Shown here in pieces: positions 36,612-45,652 of a stretch of 64,000 nt of DNA. Each line of letters begins with the position of its first letter. The first letter of the stretch is position 1. The stretch spans positions 1 to 64,000 of the forward strand of contig CALYBL010000030.1 in NCBI GenBank assembly GCA_944412495.1, read 5' to 3'. The notes beneath the pieces are model-generated. The model did no database searches, had not been told where the DNA came from, and saw only the letters and a program-made list of their open reading frames with translations. Source of the stretch: an uncultured Clostridia bacterium. GTDB taxonomy: Bacteria; Bacillota; Clostridia; Oscillospirales; Acutalibacteraceae. The translations under genes were made by a program, and so were the position numbers.

Positions 36612-37976
36612 ATGAAAGCGGCCATTTACACCTTAGGGTGCAGGGTAAACCAATACGAATCAAGCGCGGTGGCGCAGCTTCTGCGGCAGGACGGCTACGA
36701 AATAGTCCCGCTGTCGCAGTCGCCGGACGTTATAATAATAAATTCCTGCACGGTCACCGCCGAGAGCGACAGGAAGTCGCGCCAGCACCTTCGCTCGCTG
36801 CGCCGCAGCAACCCTCGTGCGGTTATGATACTCGCCGGGTGCATGCCTCAGGCATTCCCGGAGCAGGCGGTGGCATTGGACGCGGCCGACATAATTTTAG
36901 GCAATTCTGCTTATGGCGACCTGTGCGATATAATAAACGAATATCTCAGCAGCCGTAAGCGCATAGTCAGGATAAGCGAGCATAAAAAAGGAGAGGGGTT
37001 TATGTCCCTGCCGCACTGCACCTTCGGTGAAAAGACGCGCGCGCACATAAAAATAGAGGACGGCTGCGACAGGTACTGCACCTACTGCATAATCCCGAAG
37101 GCAAGGGGACGCGTCCGCTCAAAGAGCCTTGAGGACATTACGGCCGAGGCGGAATATCTCTCCCAAAACGGCTACTGCGACATAACCCTTACCGGCATCA
37201 ATCTCACGGCCTTCGGAAAGGAGAGCGGGATTAATCTGTGCGACGCCATTGAATGTGTCTCACGTATAAACGGGATAAAAAGGGTACGTCTCGGCTCGCT
37301 TGAGCCGGACGATTTCGACGACGCGCTTATAGAGCGCATGTCAAAGCTCGAAAGGCTGTGCCCTCATTTTCATCTGTCACTGCAGTCGGGCTGCGACGGC
37401 GTGCTAAAACGCATGAACCGGCATTATGACACCAAATTCTACAGCAGCCTCTGCGAAAAGCTTCGCCGCAGCTTTGACGGCTGTTCTATCACCACCGACA
37501 TAATGGTTGGCTTTCCCGGCGAAAGCGAGCGGGATTTTGAGGACTCGCTGAGTTTTGTGAAAAGCATCGGCTTTTCGTCCGCGCATGTTTTTGCGTACTC
37601 CCGCCGCAGCGGCACGCCTGCCGATAAAATGCCGGGACAGGTAAGCAACTCCGAAAAGGCGCGCCGCAGCCGGCTGATGATTGACGCTGCCAATGACAGC
37701 CGGGACAGACTTTTTAAAAAAATGCTTCAAAATACATATGAGGTTCTTGCCGAAAGCCGTCTTGACAGCAAAGCGGCGGAGGATTTACACAAGGCTTTTT
37801 CGGCTTCTGACTCTGCCTGTGAATCCTGCTCGGATGAGAATATATATGCTTACTCCGGCCTTACTGCGAATTATACGGAGGTACGCTTTTTATCCTCTGA
37901 CGACGTCCAAGGCCACATGATAAATGTAAAAATCACGGGGTATAAGGACGGATATCTCGTCGGTGCAATAGATTAA
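36612..37976 (+). CDS. mtaB: tRNA ct6A/t6A37 methylthiotransferase MtaB
   Basis: 454 residues. This radical SAM enzyme adds a methylthio group to t6A at position 37 of tRNAs reading ANN codons. The N-terminal UPF0004 cluster cysteines are Cys10, Cys46 and Cys77 (LGC, NSC, AGC), and the radical SAM cluster is Cys152, Cys156 and Cys159 in GCDRYCTYC. TRAM-like residues near the C-terminus complete the family layout. The start ATG is preceded by GGGAGA at a longer than usual spacing of about 12 bases. It is monocistronic, flanked by its own promoter and a terminator. Confidence 0.94.
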   Translation: MKAAIYTLGCRVNQYESSAVAQLLRQDGYEIVPLSQSPDVIIINSCTVTAESDRKSRQHLRSLRRSNPRAVMILAGCMPQAFPEQAVALDAADIILGNSAYGDLCDIINEYLSSRKRIVRISEHKKGEGFMSLPHCTFGEKTRAHIKIEDGCDRYCTYCIIPKARGRVRSKSLEDITAEAEYLSQNGYCDITLTGINLTAFGKESGINLCDAIECVSRINGIKRVRLGSLEPDDFDDALIERMSKLERLCPHFHLSLQSGCDGVLKRMNRHYDTKFYSSLCEKLRRSFDGCSITTDIMVGFPGESERDFEDSLSFVKSIGFSSAHVFAYSRRSGTPADKMPGQVSNSEKARRSRLMIDAANDSRDRLFKKMLQNTYEVLAESRLDSKAAEDLHKAFSASDSACESCSDENIYAYSGLTANYTEVRFLSSDDVQGHMINVKITGYKDGYLVGAID

Positions 37977-38052
37977 ATACTGCCGGCACTTGTCTGTATA
38001 AGGCGCGGCGGCGCATATTGCAAAGAAGCAGTTATCAAACAAAGCAAATAAT

Positions 38053-38090
38053 AAGAAAACAGCTGTATGGCTTCATACGGCTGTTTTCTT
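38053..38090. terminator. bidirectional terminator between mtaB and plsY
   Basis: Arms AAGAAAACAGCTGTATG (38053-38069) and CATACGGCTGTTTTCTT (38074-38090) pair with one wobble around a 4-base loop. It serves both converging genes. Confidence 0.8.
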
Positions 38091-38116
38091 ATATAATATT
38101 ATTTCTATAATATTTT

Positions 38117-38839
38117 TCATGACTGCTTTTTAAAGCTCATCCTCTTTTCCTCGCCCTTTAATATGCGCTTTATGTTTTCGCGGTGCTTTATAATTACAAT
38201 GGCCGCTATTATCAATGCAAAGAGCGTTTCAAAGTTTTTCTGGCCCATGTTAAACGGCGAATAGGTATAAACGCCGGCGGCATGCGTGAAATCGTATATG
38301 AGATATGTCGCGATAGGCAGCGATATGGCAGCGGCGATAGACGACAGCGAGACTATCCTGCTTATGGCAAAGCATATCAAAAAAACCGCTATTATTATAA
38401 GGAATACACGCCAGTCGATGAGCAGCACCATAGCAGCCGAGGTGACTACGCCCTTGCCGCCTCTGAAGCCGAAATATATCGGATAAAGATGCCCCAAAAG
38501 ACAGCATACTCCGCATATGAATGCGCCGTACACCGGGTCTATCGTCGACGCTATCTGCTGCGTCTGCGGGAGGTAATTGAGCAGCGCAAACACCGCGTAG
38601 CGACCTATCGCCACAGCAGCGACAGTCTTTGCAAAGTCGCATATAAAAGTAAGTATACCGGAATACTTTCCGCCCGCCCTGAAGGCGTTGGTCATTCCGG
38701 CATTGCCGCTGCCGACGTCTCTTACGTCAACATTGGCAAACGCCCTGGTAAATATAATGGCAAAATTTATGCTGCCCAAGAGATAAGCTATTACTCCTGC
38801 CGCAAGAAACACCAGCAACACAATCGCTTTATCAGTCAT
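38117..38839 (-). CDS. plsY: glycerol-3-phosphate acyltransferase PlsY
   Basis: 240 residues, several transmembrane helices. PlsY transfers the acyl group from acyl-phosphate to glycerol-3-phosphate, the first step of membrane phospholipid synthesis. The three conserved motifs are visible: GSINFAIIFTRAF...VRDVGSGNAGMTN (cited as GSGNAGMTN), LGHLYPIYFGFRGGKGV and the C-terminal KHRENIKR. The start at 38839 is set by GGAGG 6 bases upstream. It follows der, and acts after PlsX at 25443-26477. Confidence 0.96.
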   Translation of the reverse strand: MTDKAIVLLVFLAAGVIAYLLGSINFAIIFTRAFANVDVRDVGSGNAGMTNAFRAGGKYSGILTFICDFAKTVAAVAIGRYAVFALLNYLPQTQQIASTIDPVYGAFICGVCCLLGHLYPIYFGFRGGKGVVTSAAMVLLIDWRVFLIIIAVFLICFAISRIVSLSSIAAAISLPIATYLIYDFTHAAGVYTYSPFNMGQKNFETLFALIIAAIVIIKHRENIKRILKGEEKRMSFKKQS

Positions 38840-38996
38840 GTTATTCCTCCGCAATGCCTGATCATCGTAATTTTCTAATTTATGTTAATAACCGCCGCCG
38901 CTGAAATTCAGCGGCATCATTATATCCGCCAAGCCGGCAGCATTAACGGCCGATTCAGCTCCTCCTATGCACTGTCCCGCGCAGGCTCCGCTGCAA

Positions 38997-40316
38997 TCAG
39001 TCGCCGCGCTCGCGTATTATCATTCTTATGGGAGCTCCCTCAAACCCGTACGTCTCCCTTATGCGGTTTTCGATGTACCGCTTGTATGAAAAGTGGAACA
39101 AATCCGCCTTGTTGCAGAAAAGCACAAACGTAGGCGGCCGCACCGACGACTGCGTCATGTAATATATCTTGAGCCTCCGGCCCTTGTCCGACGGCGGCTG
39201 TACCCTCATTGTTGCGTCTATGAGCAAATCATTGAGCATCCCGGTGGATATCCTCATGCTGTTCTGGTCGGCAACATATTTTATAAGCTCAAACAGGCGG
39301 TTTATCCGCTCGCCGGTTTTCGCGGATATGAATACCATAACGGCAAAGGACATAAAGGAAAAGTCGTTCATCAGCTTTTTGCGGTAGCTGTCCATGGTCT
39401 TTGAGTCCTTTTCGACCGCATCCCACTTGTTAACGGCAATTATGCAGCCCTTGCCCGCTTCGAGCGCAAGGCCCGCCACCTTTGAGTCCTGCTCGGTAAA
39501 GCCCACAGTCGCGTCTATCATTATCACGCAGACGTCACACCGCTCCACCGCCGCCTTTGTGCGGACAATGCTGTATTTCTCTATTTTATCGTCCACCCTG
39601 CTCTTGCGGCGCAGACCGGCAGTATCAGTAAAGATAAAGCTGCCGTAGTCATTGTCGACACGCATATCGACAGAGTCGCGCGTGGTGCCGGCTATTTCGG
39701 ACACAATAAGGCGGTTTTCGCCGGCTATATAATTAATGAGCGAGGATTTTCCGGCGTTTGGACGGCCAATGACAGCCACCTTCACAGCGTCGGTATCCTC
39801 CGCCTCGGCGTCGTCAGCCGGCAGATATTTGTATACCTCGTCCAGCAAATCGCCCGTGCCGTGTCCGTGCACCGACGATACAGGCACAGGGTCGCCCAGT
39901 CCCAAATTATAAAATTCATAAAATTCTGCCGGCGGCGTGCCTAAAGAGTCGCACTTGTTGACGCATAATATTATCGGCTTGCTGCTTTTGCGCAGCATGG
40001 CAGCCACGTCCTCGTCCGCCGCCGTCACTCCCGTGCGCAGATCGGCCACCATCACTATGACATCCGCCATGTCAACAGCGAGACTCGCCTGATTCCGCAT
40101 CTGAGTGAGTATCTCGTCATCGGAGTGCGGCTCTATACCGCCGGTATCTATAAGCAGTACCTCCCTGCCTCGCCATTCACAGTCGGAGTATATCCTGTCC
40201 CGTGTAACGCCGGGCGTGTCGTCGACAATGGACACCCTGCGTCCGACCAGCTTGTTAAACAGTGTGGATTTACCCACGTTCGGGCGCCCGACAATGGCCA
40301 CGACCGGTTTTCCCAT
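38997..40316 (-). CDS. der: ribosome-associated GTPase Der (EngA)
   Basis: 439 residues: two tandem GTPase domains and a KH-like C-terminal domain. The first P-loop is GRPNVGKS at 8-15 and the second is GRPNAGKS near residue 180; DTPG and DTAG switch II motifs and NKCD/NKWD specificity motifs are present. Der acts late in 50S subunit assembly and is essential in most bacteria. It lies between DUF512 and plsY, as in other Clostridia. The gap to plsY (about 155 bases) holds a GCCGCTGAA/TTCAGCGGC hairpin at 38897-38915. Confidence 0.97.
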   Translation of the reverse strand: MGKPVVAIVGRPNVGKSTLFNKLVGRRVSIVDDTPGVTRDRIYSDCEWRGREVLLIDTGGIEPHSDDEILTQMRNQASLAVDMADVIVMVADLRTGVTAADEDVAAMLRKSSKPIILCVNKCDSLGTPPAEFYEFYNLGLGDPVPVSSVHGHGTGDLLDEVYKYLPADDAEAEDTDAVKVAVIGRPNAGKSSLINYIAGENRLIVSEIAGTTRDSVDMRVDNDYGSFIFTDTAGLRRKSRVDDKIEKYSIVRTKAAVERCDVCVIMIDATVGFTEQDSKVAGLALEAGKGCIIAVNKWDAVEKDSKTMDSYRKKLMNDFSFMSFAVMVFISAKTGERINRLFELIKYVADQNSMRISTGMLNDLLIDATMRVQPPSDKGRRLKIYYMTQSSVRPPTFVLFCNKADLFHFSYKRYIENRIRETYGFEGAPIRMIIRERGD

Positions 40317-40654
40317 ATATTATCGGCTTTAAGCCTTCTTCCTTTCCATTATCCTTTATACTTTGAGATAAAATTATACCCTGCTTTTATTCAGGTCCGC
40401 CCAAAGTCTGCATATATTATCCGCATTTAATGTGAATTATGTTACGTGCCCTGCAAAAGCAGCATATTATGCAGAAATTAAAATAGATTCTGCCGGTGCA
40501 AACCGACGGTTTGCAGAAAGCACTGCATACATCGGACAAAGCATATACAAATACCGCCGTCTGAGCATGATGCTTTTTTATAACACTGCTTTTAAGGCCG
40601 GCGCCGGCTGCCGCATAAATGTATTATCGGAGATGAGCAGCCAAATGCCAAATA
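40317..40654. other. intergenic stretch between der and DUF512 gene
   Basis: This 338-base gap has no convincing gene on either strand. A small GCAAACC/GGTTTGC hairpin is at 40498-40514. The lower half is AT-rich and probably carries the der promoter. Confidence 0.5.
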
Positions 40655-41965
40655 TTATATCTCCTCGCCGATAAGAGCCGAGAGCAGCTCATACCCGCCG
40701 TTGCACGGCACAGCCCTTACCGGCACCCCGAGCGCCGACTCGACCTCCGGCGGCGTAGCATCGTCCAAAAACCTTGCGTTCTCGCTGTCGAGCATTGAGT
40801 CGGATATAAGCAGGCACTCGCCAAGCTCCGCATCCTTTAGCTGCTTTATCAGGTCCTGACCGCATATAAGTCCTGTTACGCTTATACTGCGTCCGAAAAA
40901 ATCATTATCTATCTTGTATACCCTACACTCTAAATTATGCCATTTATCCTGCGCCATGTCAACAAGGTGCTTTATAATTTTATATGACGCCTCGCCTGTC
41001 GCTATGCTTATTTTCCTGTCGGGCACCGCTTTTGGCGCGGTACTGAGCGCCTCAGAAAAATCATGCCTGAGCAGCGTGCACATGCCGACCCCGTTTTCCA
41101 GCTGCAAAAAATCGCCGTAATATTCATAAGCCGGTGTATCAAGCCCGCATATAACGTAGAACTCGTCCGCCGGATATACCAGCCGCACACCGTATTCCTT
41201 CTCAAATCTGTCGCCATATCCGTTTATTATATCAAGCACTTTTTTTGCAGTGTCCGCGTTAAACGGCTCTATTTTCTCCAGCCCGTCGCGGTAGGCCGTA
41301 AGCCCCACCGGCACCGCGGCAATGCTCTGCACCTCCGGATAAAGCGAGGCAAGCTTTTCAATGGTACGCCTGAGCTCCTCGCCGTCATTTATGCCGGGGC
41401 ACAGAACGAGCTGACAATTCATCTTTATGCCTGCCGCCGCGAACATGTCTATATATCTCAGGCATTCTCCGGCAAAACGATTCTTCATCATACGCACGCG
41501 AAGCTCCGGATTGGTCGTGTGCACCGATATGTTTATCGGGCTTATATGCATTTTTATTATGCGCTGTATGTCCTCCTCGCGCAGATTCGTCAGCGTGATA
41601 TAATTTCCGAAGAGAAAGGACATGCGCTCATCGTCGTCCTTGACATACAGGCTTTTGCGCATGCCGGGCGGCATCTGGTCTATAAAGCAGAAAATGCACT
41701 TGTTGCGGCAGGTATGCTGCTCGTCCATGAGATATGTCGAAAATACAAGCCCTATGTCCTCATACTCCGGCTTTTTTATGTGTACACGCCTTTCCCTGCC
41801 GCCGCGCAAAATTACTATATCAAGCTTTTCGTCGGTGATATAAAACTGATAATCAAGCACATCGTTTATACCGCTGCCGTTTATGCTCTTAAGCACGTCG
41901 CCGGGGCGTATCCCCTTTTTATAAGCAACACTGCCGTGTTCGACTGTTTCAATTACTACCGACAT
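40655..41965 (-). CDS. DUF512 radical SAM-like protein with PDZ domain
   Basis: 436 residues. An N-terminal PDZ-like domain (about 1-65, with KGIRPGDVLKSING) is followed by a CX3CX2C motif at Cys86, Cys90 and Cys93 (TCRNKCIFC), typical of the radical SAM superfamily, and the C-terminal DUF512 domain. The protein belongs to the TIGR03279-like group found next to der in Clostridia. Function is unknown; association with Der hints at ribosome or envelope maturation but is inference. It starts 66 bases after the rpmF stop, beyond the rpmF terminator. Confidence 0.85.
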   Translation of the reverse strand: MSVVIETVEHGSVAYKKGIRPGDVLKSINGSGINDVLDYQFYITDEKLDIVILRGGRERRVHIKKPEYEDIGLVFSTYLMDEQHTCRNKCIFCFIDQMPPGMRKSLYVKDDDERMSFLFGNYITLTNLREEDIQRIIKMHISPINISVHTTNPELRVRMMKNRFAGECLRYIDMFAAAGIKMNCQLVLCPGINDGEELRRTIEKLASLYPEVQSIAAVPVGLTAYRDGLEKIEPFNADTAKKVLDIINGYGDRFEKEYGVRLVYPADEFYVICGLDTPAYEYYGDFLQLENGVGMCTLLRHDFSEALSTAPKAVPDRKISIATGEASYKIIKHLVDMAQDKWHNLECRVYKIDNDFFGRSISVTGLICGQDLIKQLKDAELGECLLISDSMLDSENARFLDDATPPEVESALGVPVRAVPCNGGYELLSALIGEEI

Positions 41966-41990
41966 AAGCCTTACCTCAAAAGTTTATATT

Positions 41991-42021
41991 AAAAAAACAG
42001 AGAAGGAAAAAATCCTCCTCT
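41991..42021 (-). terminator. terminator of rpmF
   Basis: Minus-strand AGAGGAGGA (42021-42013) pairs with TCCTTCTCT (42007-41999) with one wobble, followed by a T-run (41997-41991). Confidence 0.85.
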
Positions 42022-42031
42022 TTTTTCGCAT

Positions 42032-42217
42032 TTATGCTTCTTTTTTGATAACCTCACGGTTTCTGTAATATCCGCAGGTTCCGCATACGCGGTGCATAAG
42101 CTTATAATCACCGCAGCGGGGGCATCTCACTAAATTCGGTGCGTCAATCTTCCATACGCTCGAACGCCTTTTGTCACGCCTTGTCCTGGATATTCTTCTC
42201 TTTGGTACTAATGCCAC
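42032..42217 (-). CDS. rpmF: 50S ribosomal protein bL32
   Basis: 61 residues, beginning MALVPKRRISRTRRDKRRSS. Two CxxC-type pairs (CPRCGDYKL and CGTCGYY) form a zinc ribbon, so this is the zinc-binding form of the protein. The start is GTG at 42217 with AAGGGGGTG 7 bases upstream. The usual upstream DUF177 partner gene is not present here. It has its own promoter and terminator. Confidence 0.96.
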   Translation of the reverse strand: MALVPKRRISRTRRDKRRSSVWKIDAPNLVRCPRCGDYKLMHRVCGTCGYYRNREVIKKEA

Positions 42218-42277
42218 TTTTACGCACCCCCTTAAACAAATAGTCTGACAAAAGTCAAAATCCTTAATATCCAATAT

Positions 42278-42307
42278 ATTATACAGTGCCCATGCCGGTG
42301 TTGTCAA
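42278..42307 (-). promoter_or_regulatory. sigma-A promoter of rpmF
   Basis: Minus-strand TTGACA (42302-42307), 18-base spacer, TATAAT (42278-42283). It lies about 60 bases upstream of the rpmF GTG start. Confidence 0.8.
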
Positions 42308-42469
42308 GTGCTTTTATTCAAAATTCTGACAATAGCGGACACCGCAAAATATATATACCAGAGCGGATAAGCCGCAAATGCGCGCCTTTTCCGCTCCGGC
42401 AATTTGTAAACAATATAAAGCATATACCGGCTGCACGAACACGCCGCAGCGCGGCCGCTGCATCAGACG

Positions 42470-42886
42470 TTAAAGCTTCTTAGTAAGCTCAAACACCTGC
42501 TCCGGCAGGCTCGATTCGTCGCAGGAAAGGGTAAACACGAAATTCGCGCCGGATTCCTCAGACACCTTATTGAGCTTTGTGAAAAAGCCCACAAGCTCCT
42601 CGTAATCTCTGCCGCCTATGCGGAAGGTGGCGTCGACAAACACGTCCGTCACATCATAGTTGCCGGCGCATATGCCGGCCAAAAAGCCATAAAGCGCATC
42701 AAAACCGCATATGGAATAATTATCGGTAGCAATAAGTCTTGCCTTGTGGCTGATATCGTATGTGAGCTTTTTCACCTTTTCGACGCATACCACATTCCCC
42801 TTTGAGGAAGTTACCGCCTCGTTTGCCAGTGCTATGAGACGCTTGGTCTTGCCTGAACCCTTGTTGCCGATGATAATGGATATCAT
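42470..42886 (-). CDS. small P-loop ATP-binding protein, unknown function
   Basis: 138 residues. A Walker A motif GNKGSGKTK (8-16) near the N-terminus and a candidate Walker B with DVFVDATF in the second half suggest a small P-loop NTPase. The fold resembles ATPases that sort or package ligands, but I recognise no specific family. It starts about 60 bases after the pgi stop with AAAGGAGAG upstream and may be co-transcribed with pgi; the link to sugar metabolism is positional only. Confidence 0.75.
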   Translation of the reverse strand: MISIIIGNKGSGKTKRLIALANEAVTSSKGNVVCVEKVKKLTYDISHKARLIATDNYSICGFDALYGFLAGICAGNYDVTDVFVDATFRIGGRDYEELVGFFTKLNKVSEESGANFVFTLSCDESSLPEQVFELTKKL

Positions 42887-42947
42887 ACAAATCTCTCCTT
42901 TATATAAATTCCGCCCATGCGGTTATTTTTTATTTCCTTTAATTTTA

Positions 42948-44288
42948 TCAGCTATTGAGTCTTTTTTCAAGTGCTTCTCTTTCGGGCTCGTATCCCGGCT
43001 TGCCGAGCAGCGCGAACATGTTGCGCTTATACTCCTCAACGCCCGGCTGATTGAAGGGGTTGACGCCGAGCAGGTACGAGCATATCGCGCACGCCTTTTC
43101 AAAGAAGTATATGAGCCAGCCGAGCGAATGCTCATCTGTGCCGGTGACCTCAAGCATAAAGCTCGGCACGCCGCCGTCGGCGTGTGCGAGCAGAGTGCCC
43201 TGCATCGCCTTCTGGTTTATATATCCCATGCTCTCGCCGTCGAGGAAATTGAGCCCGTCGCCGTTGTCCTCGTTTTTCTTTATGGTTATCTCGCCGCCCG
43301 TGCCCTTGATGTTTACAAATGTCTCGAACATTATGCGCGAGCCCTGCTGCACAAACTGCCCCATAGAATGCAGGTCCGTCGAATATATGCAGGATGCAGG
43401 GAATATTCCCTTGTTGTCCTTTCCCTCGCTCTCGCCGAAAAGCTGCTTGAACCATTCCGCCATAAGGGCAAAACGCGGCTCAAAGCTGACGAGAAGCTCC
43501 ACCGCCTTGTTCTTGCGGTACATAATGCTTCTCGCTGCGGCGTAGCGGTAGCAGTCGTTTTTGGCCATATCGCTGTTTTCATACGCCTTTGCCGCATCCC
43601 TCGCGCCGGACATGAGCGCGTCTATATCCGCGCCGGATACCGCTATCGGCAGCAGGCCGACGGCCGTAAGAACGGAATACCTTCCGCCTATCTCGTCGGG
43701 TATGACAAAGGACTCATACCCCTCCTTGTCGGCAATCGTTTTAAGAGTGCCGCGGCTTTTGTCCGTCACGCAGTATATGCGCTTTGCCGCCTCTTCCCTG
43801 CCGTATTTGTTTTCCATATATTCCTTAAATATCCTGAAAGCAATAGCCGGCTCGGTCGTCGTGCCGGATTTCGAAATGACACAGACACTTACATCCTTGC
43901 CCTCGCACAACTTCAAAACGTTGTCAAGCTCGCTGCCGCTCAGCGAATTTCCCGCAAAAAATATCTGCGGGGAGTCATGAGTCATGAGGTTGTAGCTTGG
44001 TGAGTGAATATACTCAATAACGGCGCGGGCGCCAAGATACGAACCGCCTATGCCTATTACCACCAGAACCTGTGAATCGCTTCTTATCTTCTCCGCAGAT
44101 TTCTTAATCCTTTCATATTCCTCTTTATCGTAATCAAACGGCCACGTAAGCCAGCCGGTGAAATCACTTCCGGCACCGGTGCCGCCGTGCAGCATGTCAT
44201 GCGCCGCGCTGACAAACGGCCAAATAGAGGTGAATTCCTCCTCCGATATCACGTCAGCCGCGTATTTATAATTAAAACTTACCGACAT
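42948..44288 (-). CDS. pgi: glucose-6-phosphate isomerase
   Basis: 446 residues, the shorter form typical of Firmicutes. It interconverts glucose-6-phosphate and fructose-6-phosphate in glycolysis. Signature pieces GIGGSYLGA, SKSGTTTEPAIAF and the C-terminal SLGWLIYFFEKA are present. Start ATG at 44288 with AAGGAGAGG upstream, and a near-consensus promoter at 44313-44341. Together with pyk (45653-47110) it is one of two glycolytic genes in the window. Confidence 0.96.
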   Translation of the reverse strand: MSVSFNYKYAADVISEEEFTSIWPFVSAAHDMLHGGTGAGSDFTGWLTWPFDYDKEEYERIKKSAEKIRSDSQVLVVIGIGGSYLGARAVIEYIHSPSYNLMTHDSPQIFFAGNSLSGSELDNVLKLCEGKDVSVCVISKSGTTTEPAIAFRIFKEYMENKYGREEAAKRIYCVTDKSRGTLKTIADKEGYESFVIPDEIGGRYSVLTAVGLLPIAVSGADIDALMSGARDAAKAYENSDMAKNDCYRYAAARSIMYRKNKAVELLVSFEPRFALMAEWFKQLFGESEGKDNKGIFPASCIYSTDLHSMGQFVQQGSRIMFETFVNIKGTGGEITIKKNEDNGDGLNFLDGESMGYINQKAMQGTLLAHADGGVPSFMLEVTGTDEHSLGWLIYFFEKACAICSYLLGVNPFNQPGVEEYKRNMFALLGKPGYEPEREALEKRLNS

Positions 44289-44312
44289 ATTTACCTCTCC
44301 TTATTTACTATT

Positions 44313-44341
44313 ATTTTACATTAACATCCGATATATTGCAA
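44313..44341 (-). promoter_or_regulatory. sigma-A promoter of pgi
   Basis: Minus-strand TTGCAA (44336-44341), 17-base spacer, TAAAAT (44313-44318). Confidence 0.7.
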
Positions 44342-44448
44342 TCTTTATTTATAATTAATTTAAGACGCTGGACTTATAATTTTTCTGCCGGCGGCCGATG
44401 CCCGCGCAGGCAGGCTTTACCGGCAGGCTGCCGTCGTGCCGCAATGGC

Positions 44449-45162
44449 TTAAAATCTAAGCCAGTTCTGATAATTCAGCGGCAGGCCGTCCTTATACAAA
44501 TGTGAATCATTCGAAAGCTGCAGCACCTTCGGCACGACATTTCCCTGCGTTTCGGGAAAGTAAATAACCGTCATGCCCGTGTGTCCCATATCAAAATGCG
44601 TGCAGAACTGCGGGTACGGTATATCCAGCACACAGCTTAAAAACGCAAGCCCAAAGCCCTGATGCGCAAAAAGCGCGACCCGCTCGCTGTTTTCGCGTAT
44701 CGAAGTATATGTGCCGTCGTCGTTATGCTCATATCCGAGCGACGCCAAAAACGCGCAGGTCTCGCCCTGAACGCGCTGTATTCCCTCTTTAAGCCGCGTG
44801 CCCTCAAATGCCGGGTGCTCATACCACTCTCTGCCAAGGGAAGAAATCTCACGCGACACAAACAGCTTTATATATTTTTCCTGCTGAAAGACCCATGTCA
44901 TTCCGCCGTTTCCGTTATCGGCGGCAAAGCCCTCCCACGCGTGGCTTTCGTTGCACCAGTCGAGCAGTGTCATGTCCTTTTTCAGCAGCTCACAGGCTGG
45001 CGCTGCCGTCTCGGCCGCGCGGCTGGAGGTCGAAGAATATATTTTGTCCAGCCCGTATTGAGCAAGGCGCCGTGCCAGCGCCTCCGCCTGCCGCCGGCCA
45101 AGCGGCGTCAGCTGGTCAGGATTGTATATCGGGTCACCGTGCCTTATAAAAAACAGCAGCAT
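44449..45162 (-). CDS. histidine phosphatase family protein
   Basis: 237 residues. The catalytic RHG motif is at 7-9 (FFIRHGDP), and the second active-site His is probably the one in ALFAHQGFG. The LTPLGRRQAEALARRL segment is standard for the phosphoglycerate mutase-like superfamily. The substrate cannot be read from sequence; cofactor-dependent mutase, broad phosphatase or alpha-ribazole phosphatase-like roles are all possible. The gene stands alone, with GAGGAAGG just upstream of ATG. Confidence 0.85.
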   Translation of the reverse strand: MLLFFIRHGDPIYNPDQLTPLGRRQAEALARRLAQYGLDKIYSSTSSRAAETAAPACELLKKDMTLLDWCNESHAWEGFAADNGNGGMTWVFQQEKYIKLFVSREISSLGREWYEHPAFEGTRLKEGIQRVQGETCAFLASLGYEHNDDGTYTSIRENSERVALFAHQGFGLAFLSCVLDIPYPQFCTHFDMGHTGMTVIYFPETQGNVVPKVLQLSNDSHLYKDGLPLNYQNWLRF

Positions 45163-45537
45163 AAACCTTCCTCACTTTACAAACTTATATTTGCAGCCTT
45201 GAGACCCGTAAAAATTTACGGTGCTCTGCCAGTGGAATATTCTATCACAGTCCGGTGATATATTAAAGCGGCAAAAATCGTATCTCTCAGTTAATGCACA
45301 CATAAACGATTCAAGTCAGTCACACATTCAAAATCAGTATTAGTTAAAATCTTCTTTGTACCGCTGCAAATTAATATGAATATGGCGAAAAATAACAAGT
45401 GCTAAGCCCAAAAGCGGACTACGGCCGACGTCCGCACAGAGGCTTGACACCGGCATTTGCAGACGCCCTCGCCTAATCCATGTTGCCAATAATAATCAGT
45501 ACCGCCCCGCACGGCAGGCATGTGTGCGCGTACGCTC
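45163..45537. other. intergenic stretch upstream of the histidine phosphatase gene
   Basis: About 375 bases without a convincing gene on either strand. It should contain the promoter of the phosphatase gene, but I could not fix clear boxes. The pyk terminator (45538-45566) lies at its upper end. Confidence 0.5.
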
Positions 45538-45566
45538 AAAAAAATCCGCCGAATAAGCAGCGGATT
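45538..45566 (-). terminator. terminator downstream of pyk
   Basis: Minus-strand AATCCGC (45566-45560) pairs with GCGGATT (45549-45543), and a T-run follows (45544-45538). It is about 90 bases past the pyk stop. Confidence 0.75.
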
Positions 45567-45652
45567 TTTAAGATAAAGGCTTTATGTATTCGACAAATCC
45601 TAAACTAAACATATAATCTCAAGTCATGTGGGTGGCCTGAGGCAAAAACGTG

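Noticed and set aside
36638..36958. Second plus-strand frame within mtaB
   Set aside because: It is out of frame and wholly contained in mtaB, with Arg-rich composition typical of shadow frames.
42744..44003. Plus-strand open frame of 419 codons
   Set aside because: It lies antisense to pgi and the P-loop gene and has no recognisable domain; both minus-strand genes are certain.
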